A stretch of 52,657 nucleotides of DNA from Argonema antarcticum A004/B2 (GTDB lineage Bacteria > Cyanobacteriota > Cyanobacteriia > Cyanobacteriales > Aerosakkonemataceae): NCBI RefSeq assembly GCF_023333585.1, contig NZ_JAIQZN010000053.1, positions 1 to 52,657 on the forward strand, read 5' to 3'. Each line of letters begins with the position of its first letter. Position 1 is the stretch's first letter. A model generated the notes under the pieces. The model ran no database searches. It was given only the letters and a program-made list of their open reading frames with translations, and was not told where the DNA came from. Shown here one piece after another: positions 46,065 to 52,657 of this stretch. A program made the translations under genes and the position numbers.

Positions 46065-47390
46065 CTAAACCCGAACGAAAGAACGATCGCCAGGGGAATC
46101 CTCAAAGATTGCTCCTCGTTTGATTAGGTCTTGCTTCATGTTTTCAGAAATTCCTTGGTTATTGCTGAATCGAGCCTTTTCAACATTTGCACCACTCAGG
46201 TTGGCACCACTCAGGTCGGCACCTCTCAGGTCGGCATCGCTCAGGTCGGCACGACTCAGGTAGGCACCACTCAGGTCGGCACCTCTCAGGTTGGCACCAC
46301 TCAGGTTGGCACCACTCAGGTTGGCACCACTCAGGCGACTCAGGTCGGCACCACTCAGGCGACTCAGGTCGGCACGACTCAGGCGACTCAGGTAGGCACC
46401 TCTCAGGCGACTCAGGTAGGCACCTCTCAGGTTGGCACCACTCAGGTTGGCACCAATCAGGTTGGCACCAATCAGGTTGGCACCAATCAGGTTGGCACCA
46501 ATCAGGTCGGCACCACTCAGGTCGGCACCACTCAGGTCGGCACCACTCAGGTCGGCACCACTCAGGTCGGCACCACTCAGGTTGGCACCACTCAAGTCGG
46601 CACCACTCAAGTCGGCACCAATCAAGTTAGCCTTGATTAGTTTGGCATTTCTCAAGTCAGCATCGCTCAAGTCAGCACCACTTAAGTCTCGTCCCTCAAT
46701 TGGGTTAGTAATAATTTCTTCTACTAAACGCCATTTTCGTTCGCTGCTTTCGTCATGTTCTGGACTTTCACTCAAGATTTGGATATCCTGAACGGGAAAA
46801 CCATTTATTTCTGTTAGATTCTCTGCTTCAAAATCAGATAAAAGCTTTTGAATATCTTCTGGAGACCCCTTGATGATTAATCTGATACTGCCCTTTTGAA
46901 TCGCCACAACTTTTATAGTACTGCCGGGATATTTCTTTGAAAAATGCCCCTGAAAAAAAGCTGCATCACTTTGAACTGAATTAATGTCTCCTTCTAAAGT
47001 TACAGCAACAATAATTTCTTGACTTTCTTCATCAACAGCAATGACTTGGCGAAAAATTGTTTGCACTGTCTCCACCCCCTCTTCAAGACTAAGGCTAAGA
47101 TTAGTTTGTTTTTCTAGTTGACTGGAAGTTGGGCTTTCTTCGGTTATTCCTGCAACCTCTTGCCAATTCAATTTTAGCGCTTCACATATTCTTTTGAACG
47201 AATCAAGCTGAATCGGCTGTTGATTAAAAAACTTTGTGATTGTACTACGAGATAAAAACTGTGACTCAGCAAAATTACTTTTCGATCCAAATCCTAGCCT
47301 TACCAACGCTTTTTCTGCTTTCTCTACACCTTCTTCAGAGGCACTAAAGGTTATTTTCTTCTTTTTTCTGTTTTGGCTAGGGTTTATCAT
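46065..47390 (-). CDS. pentapeptide-repeat protein with N-terminal HTH-like domain
   Basis: 441 aa. Residues 1-80 resemble a helix-turn-helix sensor found at the head of cyanobacterial signalling proteins ([40 protein letters not shown]). A middle domain (about 95-205) is unknown. From about 225 to 425 follow some 35 A(D/N)LSG pentapeptide repeats, forming a right-handed quadrilateral helix. The DNA is a run of GGTNGGCACC units, and its opposite strand shows long false frames. Some pentapeptide proteins mimic DNA for gyrase; no evidence for that here. Confidence 0.87.
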   Translation of the reverse strand: MINPSQNRKKKKITFSASEEGVEKAEKALVRLGFGSKSNFAESQFLSRSTITKFFNQQPIQLDSFKRICEALKLNWQEVAGITEESPTSSQLEKQTNLSLSLEEGVETVQTIFRQVIAVDEESQEIIVAVTLEGDINSVQSDAAFFQGHFSKKYPGSTIKVVAIQKGSIRLIIKGSPEDIQKLLSDFEAENLTEINGFPVQDIQILSESPEHDESSERKWRLVEEIITNPIEGRDLSGADLSDADLRNAKLIKANLIGADLSGADLSGANLSGADLSGADLSGADLSGADLSGADLIGANLIGANLIGANLIGANLSGANLRGAYLSRLRGAYLSRLSRADLSRLSGADLSRLSGANLSGANLSGANLRGADLSGAYLSRADLSDADLRGADLSGANLSGANVEKARFSNNQGISENMKQDLIKRGAIFEDSPGDRSFVRV

Positions 47391-47554
47391 AAGTTAATTA
47401 AATTTCACCAAGTAAATTCTTAACGCAATCACAACTAAGGCATATCGCAATCATACATCAATCAAAAGACGTAAACAACAAAATCATTGCCTAGTCAGGG
47501 TTTCAGGTATTTTGCCTCACAGTAGAAGTATGAAGTTAATCGGTTTTAAAAGCC

Positions 47555-47821
47555 ATGAACACCAATCTAACCCCTGACCAGTCAGACATCATCAAAGAAC
47601 GCTTACGCCAAGCACGCCTAAGTTTCAACTTAGCTTTGGCAACTACTGCAACCTGCGCCCTTGTTGGGTTCTGTGGAATTGGCCTCGTACTTATAGGTAA
47701 AGCACCAGAGGGAACCATCACCACAACTGGGGGGTTGTCTGCCACAGTCTACTGTCTTAAACTGGCAAGAGATGCCAACGACAGACTCGACGAACTAGCA
47801 AAAGATTTAAACGATGACTAG
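47555..47821 (+). CDS. small TRADD-N-associated membrane-domain protein
   Basis: 88 aa. SDIIKERLRQARLSFNLALA runs into two hydrophobic stretches (TTATCALVGFCGIGLVLIG; TTTGGLSATVYCLKLA) followed by DANDRLDELAKDL. This hairpin matches the cyanobacterial TRADD-N-associated membrane domain, which is linked to conflict systems with effector-associated domains. It stands alone, divergent from the pentapeptide gene. Confidence 0.68.
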   Translation: MNTNLTPDQSDIIKERLRQARLSFNLALATTATCALVGFCGIGLVLIGKAPEGTITTTGGLSATVYCLKLARDANDRLDELAKDLNDD

Positions 47822-48082
47822 AGCGATTATCGCACTAATTGGGATACAGCCGAGATCCGCGCAAAATAGGACACGATGTAAAGTTTAACAACCATCGTTC
47901 CCCACGCTTAACTACCAGCACTCAATTCGCGAGGGTAGAGTAGTACTTAGTGCTACTCTGCCCTCGTCAAGTAAGGTGTAGGTCATCTAGTCATAACTAT
48001 CCTCACATTGTCTTGGTTTTCCCCACCTTATTCGGATTCGTCAGTAATCCTAACACCCCTGAATCAATAAAAACAATCATTT
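47822..48082. other. intergenic region with a strong hairpin
   Basis: GAGGGTAGAGTAGTACTTAG pairs with the following TGCTACTCTGCCCTC (47931-47966) in a long stem with a short loop. It lies between two convergent genes and may serve as a bidirectional terminator, though no T-run follows closely. Confidence 0.5.
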
Positions 48083-48313
48083 TTAGCTATAAAGTTTTGC
48101 ATCTTTAGGACGGTTATTGTCAAGAATTTGTTTGAATTCTTCAAAAAAATCTTCCCTAGCTTTAGCTTCTTCATCACTCATATTCATTCTTTCCTGACGC
48201 AGTTCTTCTAACTTTTCTAAAGCTCTATTATTGCGTTTAATTTGTTGCTCTCTATCCCAGTCTGGATAGTTTTGAAGTTTGGTTTTAAATCGAGCAGTTT
48301 GAGTTGAAGTCAT
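48083..48313 (-). CDS. hypothetical protein, helical
   Basis: 76 aa, highly charged and helical: FKTKLQNYPDWDREQQIKRN, NRALEKLEELRQERMNMSDE, FFEEFKQILDNNRPKD. GAGAGAC precedes the start. No family recognised. Possibly a toxin-antitoxin component without its partner. Confidence 0.5.
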   Translation of the reverse strand: MTSTQTARFKTKLQNYPDWDREQQIKRNNRALEKLEELRQERMNMSDEEAKAREDFFEEFKQILDNNRPKDAKLYS

Positions 48314-48439
48314 AATCAGTCTCTCTTTTAATCTTTTTCTTAAAGCTTAAACCTTCGCTCTGCTGTAATTATAGCAGATTGCAGCCGAATAATGAATGGT
48401 CTTGTTTTCTAGCGAAACCGCTATATTTTATATTCACAT

Positions 48440-49759
48440 TCACCTGGAGTTGAGCCAGTCTTGGATTTCTTGAGCCAACCAAGCACTCTCAACATCACTC
48501 AAACCCCTACAAAGTTGATAAGTCCGATTGCTTGTACGAATACTTACATCAAAAGACTGGCTTTTATTCAACAAAAAAACGCCCAGAATATCCGCAACAT
48601 ATCCCTCTTGCAGACCGTAAGTAAACCTAAGCGTTTGCCGATTTAATTTAAAACGATTGCGATCAAAGTAAATGTGAGTTTGTTCGCACGAATAAATGAT
48701 AAATACAGCAATGAGGGCTGTAAAAATAATTGATAAAATAACAAAACTTGTTGACGATATGATTAGCACTACTGTTGTATATAATAAGTATGCCTCAATC
48801 AACATAAAAATAGTAATACTGAACCATCCACCTCTTTGAGGGATATAAATTTTCAATCGTTCCGCAGACTTGTTTATTTTAATGCGAGTGTAATCAGGTT
48901 TGAGAATTTTTCTTAAACCACGAGATTTGGCAACCGGAGGAGTTTGAGCTAGCCGATATTCCAGCGCTTTCAGCGCTTGTTGAGCATTAGGAAATCGTTT
49001 TTCTATCGCTATTTCTGTAAGCTTTTCAATCCAAGTCACAAAGTTAGAACTTACACTGACCTGGTTAGCAAATTGAATCCGGGAATCTTTCTGCGGTAAA
49101 TCAGCGGGAGCAATACCCGTTAGCAAGTGAATCAAAGTTGCTCCCAAAGCATATAAATCTGATGTCGGAACTGCACGTCCCCAGAATTGCTCAAGAGGCG
49201 CGTAACCGCTAGTACCAACAACAGTAAAACTAACTCCTGTAAAAGTACCTTTATCCTGCACTGCCCCAAAATCCACCAGATAAACCTGTTCATCTTCTCC
49301 CCAAATCAAATTACTCGGTTTGATATCCCGGTGCAAAACAGGCGGACTCAGTTCGTGCAGATAAATCAGAATATTCAAAATTTGGGTAGCAATCTTTTTA
49401 ACCTGCGTTTCGGTGAAGTGTTTACCCTGTTCTAAGAATTCCTGTATAGAAGCACCCGGAATGTAATCTTGCACTAACCCAAACCAAGGCAACCCCGAAC
49501 CTGTTTCCCTATCCAAGCTAAAATAATCTCGATAGCGAGGGATGCGGGGATGATTGAGATTTTGCAAAACTTGCGCTTCTCGCTCAAATAGTTTCAATTC
49601 CTCCCACTGCATCTGCGGACTAAACGCCAGCAGCTTGACAATTACTTCTTCATTTAACTGTAGATCTTTTGCTAACCAAGTTTGACGACCTGCGGCAGTT
49701 CGTCCTAATTTTTCTTGGAGTTGATAGCGTTCTTGAAGAATCTGTTCTGCTTGCAACAT
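48440..49759 (-). CDS. serine/threonine protein kinase with C-terminal membrane segments
   Basis: 439 aa. Hanks-type kinase: LGRTAAGRQTWLAKDL, VIVKLLA (Lys), LHRDIKPSNLIWGED (catalytic loop near 141), VDFGAVQDKG (DFG near 165), GTSGYAPLEQFWGRAVPTSD. After about residue 285 comes a domain with two membrane helices (WFSITIFMLIEAYLLYTTVV, ILSIIFTALIAVFIIYS) and a short beta-rich tail. All catalytic residues are present. Substrate unknown. Confidence 0.93.
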   Translation of the reverse strand: MLQAEQILQERYQLQEKLGRTAAGRQTWLAKDLQLNEEVIVKLLAFSPQMQWEELKLFEREAQVLQNLNHPRIPRYRDYFSLDRETGSGLPWFGLVQDYIPGASIQEFLEQGKHFTETQVKKIATQILNILIYLHELSPPVLHRDIKPSNLIWGEDEQVYLVDFGAVQDKGTFTGVSFTVVGTSGYAPLEQFWGRAVPTSDLYALGATLIHLLTGIAPADLPQKDSRIQFANQVSVSSNFVTWIEKLTEIAIEKRFPNAQQALKALEYRLAQTPPVAKSRGLRKILKPDYTRIKINKSAERLKIYIPQRGGWFSITIFMLIEAYLLYTTVVLIISSTSFVILSIIFTALIAVFIIYSCEQTHIYFDRNRFKLNRQTLRFTYGLQEGYVADILGVFLLNKSQSFDVSIRTSNRTYQLCRGLSDVESAWLAQEIQDWLNSR

Positions 49760-49950
49760 CTGGTAACGCCTCGATACTTTATTCTTATATTGCCCGCCCT
49801 TTCGATTTAAAAATAACTGTAATAGACTATCTGAGCTTTGTAGGGTGCGTTAACACAGTGTAACGCCGCTAAAATTGTTGAAAATGGTGCGTTACGGCTA
49901 TTGTCTAAAGTACCCTACCGATAATGAATGGTGCAAGACCTCAGTTAAGT

Positions 49951-50649
49951 TTAATTATCGCGGCATTGCTTATCGCGCTTTCCCGGTATCAGGACGTTTC
50001 CGCCTTCGTCACTCACTCCAGCTTGACCAACCCCATGCACGGCTATTTTACCGGCGCATATCGTGGCGCTATACTGTTCGTGATGATGACCGTGAAATAC
50101 TGTGTGAACTCCCAGCGCTTGAGCTAAATCATCCAAGGCTGAAAATCCGTAGCGATGGCAAGAGGGAGCTTCATGAGTTACCAGAATATCCGCTTGTTTG
50201 TCCCAGAGTGCCTCGTACTCTTGCCAAAATATACTTACGTGATGTTTTCGCGGGATGTTGCCGCGCCACCGTTCTCCCTTGCCGCAAAAGTATAATAAAT
50301 CTTTGTGGCTCTTGAATCTCGGTTTTGCTGGTGGTCTCCAGATTTTTTCGCGGAAGACGCCGCCTAATCCAGCGACTCGCTTGCCATCAATCTCAATGAT
50401 ACGATCGTGCAAGTTGCGATCGCCCAGCTTCGACCCAAACAGGTTATCATACCAATGGTCTCGATCGCCGTCGTGATTGCCGGGAATAAACCAAACTTCA
50501 GTTTTCTCCAGTATAGCGGCAAGTTCCTCGTCAAGCGATCGCTCCAAGTCCATATCCCCAAGCAAAATCACCGCTTGCGGAGAATAAGCCTCCACCGCTC
50601 TAATCACTGGCCTAAAATCACCGTGAGGATCTCCACCAAAAAAAATCAT
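49951..50649 (-). CDS. calcineurin-type metallophosphoesterase
   Basis: 232 aa from MIFFGGDPHGDFRPVIRAVE; the frame opens 16 codons earlier. GDPHGD, LLGDMDLERS, FIPGNHDGDRD, VTHEAPS and VFHGHHHEQ are the metal-binding motifs in order. The substrate is unknown; relatives cleave nucleotides or phosphodiesters. Confidence 0.9.
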   Translation of the reverse strand: MIFFGGDPHGDFRPVIRAVEAYSPQAVILLGDMDLERSLDEELAAILEKTEVWFIPGNHDGDRDHWYDNLFGSKLGDRNLHDRIIEIDGKRVAGLGGVFREKIWRPPAKPRFKSHKDLLYFCGKGERWRGNIPRKHHVSIFWQEYEALWDKQADILVTHEAPSCHRYGFSALDDLAQALGVHTVFHGHHHEQYSATICAGKIAVHGVGQAGVSDEGGNVLIPGKRDKQCRDN

Positions 50650-50845
50650 GACTGGGATTGCTTTGACTATCAAGCCCGATCGGCCCAAAATGCCCATACC
50701 ATATCTATGGTAGAAGGTAAAGAGGTCTAAAGCGCGATCGCCATAAGTTTACCTTTCTCAACACGATCTAGGCCAAAACATTAAACTTGATTACAAACGT
50801 AAAAGATAAGAATAACTGCGTGATAACCTCTATGGATGTTGACAG

Positions 50846-51085
50846 ATGTTGACGAACGGCGTAAAAACAGGCAGGGAGAACACATTGCAACTGAATTTAG
50901 ATCGATCGCCAAACGACTCATTTCGTGAAGACTTTAGCGAATACGTCGCTCACCTTCAGCTTCACATGGCGTTACAGGCTCGTAACCTAGTCCCCAATCT
51001 CAGCGAAGCATCAGATAGCCGAAAGCAGCTGTTGCAGCAAACGCAGGCAGACATTGAAAAACTGGTGTCTCGGCAAATGCGATAA
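50846..51085 (+). CDS. hypothetical protein
   Basis: 79 aa, MLTNGVKTGRENTLQLNLDR, then DFSEYVAHLQLHMALQARNL, then LQQTQADIEKLVSRQMR. Helical and charged; no family recognised. The DRSPND segment is encoded by an ATCGATCG site. Moderate confidence from length and codon use. Confidence 0.5.
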   Translation: MLTNGVKTGRENTLQLNLDRSPNDSFREDFSEYVAHLQLHMALQARNLVPNLSEASDSRKQLLQQTQADIEKLVSRQMR

Positions 51086-51203
51086 TTTAATGTAACCAAG
51101 GCCCGATCGCGATTCTAGTGGGGAGCCGGTGAAGAGCAGAGGAATTTTTCAACTCAAAACTCTTTTAGTCCCCAGTCCCCACACATAACTGAAATAACGA
51201 ACT

Positions 51204-51209
51204 ATAATA
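51204..51209 (+). promoter_or_regulatory. -10 box of ssrA
   Basis: TATAAT in AACTATAATAGAAAAATG, about 17 bp before the mature 5' end of tmRNA. A clear -35 is not seen. Confidence 0.6.
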
Positions 51210-51225
51210 GAAAAATGTAAGACAT

Positions 51226-51613
51226 GGGGCTGTAATGGTTTCGACAGGTCGGCGAATGCTCCCCCGTGATACAGGTCGAGAGTGAGTCTCCTCTCGTTAA
51301 TCAAAGGCTCAAAAAAAAGTAAATGCGAACAACATCGTTCCCTTTGCTCGTAAAGCAGCCACTGTTGCTGCTTAATAACCCATAACAAGGTTCGAGCGTC
51401 TGTAGTCCGACTCCGTTAAAGGCGACAGACAAAACCCCAACGGAATGCTCTAGCAAGATTTCTCTGGTAAATTGCTAGCTAAGACTTAACCAGTGCATCC
51501 TGTCATCCGGGATAATGGATGGTTCCCGCCATGAGGATCAGAATGGCTAAACCTGTGAATGAACGGTAAGTTAATACCCGATTTGGACGGCAGTTCGACT
51601 CTGCCCAGCTCCA
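51226..51613 (+). ncRNA. ssrA: transfer-messenger RNA (tmRNA)
   Basis: One-piece tmRNA of 388 nt. The 5' end GGGGCUGUAAUGGUUUCGAC and 3' end CAGUUCGACUCUGCCCAGCUC-CA form the tRNA-like domain. The tag frame starts at GCG (51325) and reads ANNIVPFARKAATVAA before TAA, the cyanobacterial type. The normal CCA is not encoded (AUCC follows). It rescues stalled ribosomes and marks the product for proteolysis. Confidence 0.97.
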
Positions 51614-51635
51614 TCCAGATACTAATAAAACAATT

Positions 51636-51674
51636 AAAAACCACCCTATACTATAAGGTAAAGGGTGGTTTTTA
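51636..51674 (+). terminator. intrinsic terminator after ssrA
   Basis: AAAAACCACCCT and AGGGTGGTTTTT form a perfect 12-bp stem with a 15-nt loop, ending in T. The stem is symmetrical and could work on both strands. Confidence 0.85.
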
Positions 51675-51694
51675 ATTGTTTATGGCATTTGAGT

Positions 51695-51967
51695 ATGGAA
51701 CCATTAATAGACAGCATTGTTCAGAAATTACATCATTTGCCTCAACCCAAATTAAATGAGGTGCTTAATTTTGTTGAATTCTTGACTTGGCAAGAAAAAG
51801 GCGAAAATCAGTTAGATGTCAGTGAGTCCACAGCAGAAATTAATCCCACTTTTGAAGATATTGCAGATCGGCTAGCTGAAGAATTCGCCAAAAGTGTTGG
51901 CACCAATTTACCATTACTATCGGATTATGCTGTCAGTCGTGCAGGGATCTACGAGGAACATCCATGA
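51695..51967 (+). CDS. VapB-type (DUF2281-like) antitoxin
   Basis: 90 aa from MEPLIDSIVQKLHHLPQPKL; ten further codons upstream come from the terminator. NEVLNFVEFLTWQEK matches the DUF2281 helix, and the C-terminus LPLLSDYAVSRAGIYEEHP resembles that of VapB partners. It overlaps vapC by 4 bp. Confidence 0.8.
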   Translation: MEPLIDSIVQKLHHLPQPKLNEVLNFVEFLTWQEKGENQLDVSESTAEINPTFEDIADRLAEEFAKSVGTNLPLLSDYAVSRAGIYEEHP

Positions 51968-52425
51968 CGGCGATCTATCTTTTAGATACAAACGTCTTGT
52001 TGCGCTTTGCAGATCGAAATCATCCTCTCCACACGACGATCCGTGCTGCAATCCGAAAACTCCGAGATGAAGGACATCAATTACAAATTGCTCCTCAAAA
52101 TTGCGTTGAGTTTTGGAATGTTGCAACACGCCCGATCGACAGAAACGGATTTGGACTTACCCCTAATGATGCAGATCGGCTACTGCGTCTGATTGAAAGA
52201 CTGTTTCCATTGCTCGTTGATGTACCTGAAATCTATATAGAGTGGCGTAGATTAGTTGTCGTCTTTGGTGTTTCAGGAGTTCAAGTACATGATGCTCGTC
52301 TTGTTGCTGCGATGAAAGCAAATAAAATTAGTCACATTTTGACGCTGAATACGGCTGATTTTGCTCGTTATGCAAATGAGGGAATTGTAGCAGTCGATCC
52401 GCGATCGCACACCCGCCAGAATTGA
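51964..52425 (+). CDS. vapC: VapC-type PIN-domain toxin
   Basis: 153 aa. AIYLLDTNVLLRFADRNHPL (Asp), QNCVEFWNVATRP (Glu), GVQVHDARLVAAM (Asp), ILTLNTADFARY (Asp at the end). Complete PIN catalytic set. Translationally coupled to the antitoxin by ATGA. Confidence 0.92.
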   Translation: MTAIYLLDTNVLLRFADRNHPLHTTIRAAIRKLRDEGHQLQIAPQNCVEFWNVATRPIDRNGFGLTPNDADRLLRLIERLFPLLVDVPEIYIEWRRLVVVFGVSGVQVHDARLVAAMKANKISHILTLNTADFARYANEGIVAVDPRSHTRQN

Positions 52426-52657
52426 AAAAACAGATTAGCAACTGGGAAGCCATACCTGCTGACCGACGGGCTGACACCAACAAAGACACCTCTGACATAG
52501 ACTCTGACCCGATTCCAGACCTCTCCACACTTCCCCATCTCCCAAAAGAGTATTAAGATAAGCACCCCTCACTATACAACTGAGGGTTCATCAACAGTTG
52601 TAACTTTACTAACATTTACTCACAATCCTTCACTTTTACTCCCTGGCCTTACCACAC
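52426..52657. other. right end of the window, no gene seen
   Basis: About 230 bp without a supported reading frame. CCCTCACTATACAACTGAGG is a small inverted repeat near 52566. Two minus-strand frames of 65 codons overlap the vapC end and have no motifs. Confidence 0.4.

Noticed and set aside
46131-46640. Long repetitive plus-strand frames over the pentapeptide gene
   Set aside because: They are the opposite strand of GGTNGGCACC repeats coding for pentapeptides; no ribosome binding site or plausible protein.

Overview
The window is cyanobacterial. HIP1 palindromes (GCGATCGC) occur throughout. The gene families are typical of large filamentous cyanobacteria: TPR-CHAT protease, CHASE2 histidine kinase, DUF928 pair, filamentous-haemagglutinin exoproteins, many VapBC-like modules, a Ser/Thr kinase with cytoplasmic HRD motif, and a tmRNA encoding the tag ANNIVPFARKAATVAA. 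The genus cannot be named from this stretch.

The left third (about 0.1-17.4 kb, transcribed leftwards) holds an unusual system in two cassettes. Each is headed by the same promoter type (TTGACA, 17-18 nt, TAGTAT) and the same rRNA-leader-like box (CCGAACCTTGAAAACTGAAT). Cassette A (5.5-0.1 kb) encodes a Ro60/TROVE protein, an L7/L12 paralogue, three small conserved or unknown proteins, and eight RNAs. These RNAs share one closing stem: 5' GCRCCC(U/C)(A/G)AC ... paired, then GC-N-UACAYAC, and 3' (A)ACUUGYGCG. This resembles the Ro-binding helix of Y RNAs. The stems enclose different payloads: nothing, tRNA-like domains joined by their acceptor stems, circularly permuted tRNAs joined near the anticodon arm, or a copy of 23S rRNA helix 69.

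Cassette B (17.4-11.7 kb) is a tRNA array of 29 cloverleaf tRNAs. With a non-canonical Ile(GAU)-like element it covers all 20 amino acids. Two more Y-stem RNAs sit among the tRNAs. One carries both the sarcin-ricin loop and the GTPase-associated centre of 23S rRNA; the other carries a permuted acceptor/T-arm domain. A 258-nt tRNA-closed RNA of unknown class lies at its end. An HNH nuclease, an HTH fragment, a PIN-domain pair and a Vat-type acetyltransferase are inserted in or beside it. Together the two cassettes copy tRNAs, the factor-binding rRNA sites, helix 69 and the L12 stalk protein, organised around a Ro protein. My inference is a decoy, sensor or repair system for translation damage; the sequence shows only the mimicry.

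The rest is ordinary accessory cyanobacterial DNA. 5.5-11.7 kb carries a GNAT enzyme and toxin-antitoxin modules, several decayed. 18.5-28.4 kb is a haemagglutinin/CHAT/CHASE2/DUF928 cluster with decaying exoprotein copies. 28.7-36.6 kb holds toxin-antitoxin genes, an HNH protein, a restriction-enzyme-like remnant and a GIY-YIG protein. 36.9-42.3 kb has a WGR-HEAT protein, a HicB-like protein and a SWIM protein. mutS follows at 42.7-45.3 kb. The right end has a DUF6883/DUF4926 pair, a pentapeptide-repeat regulator, a TRADD-N-like membrane protein, a protein kinase, a phosphoesterase, ssrA and a final VapBC pair.
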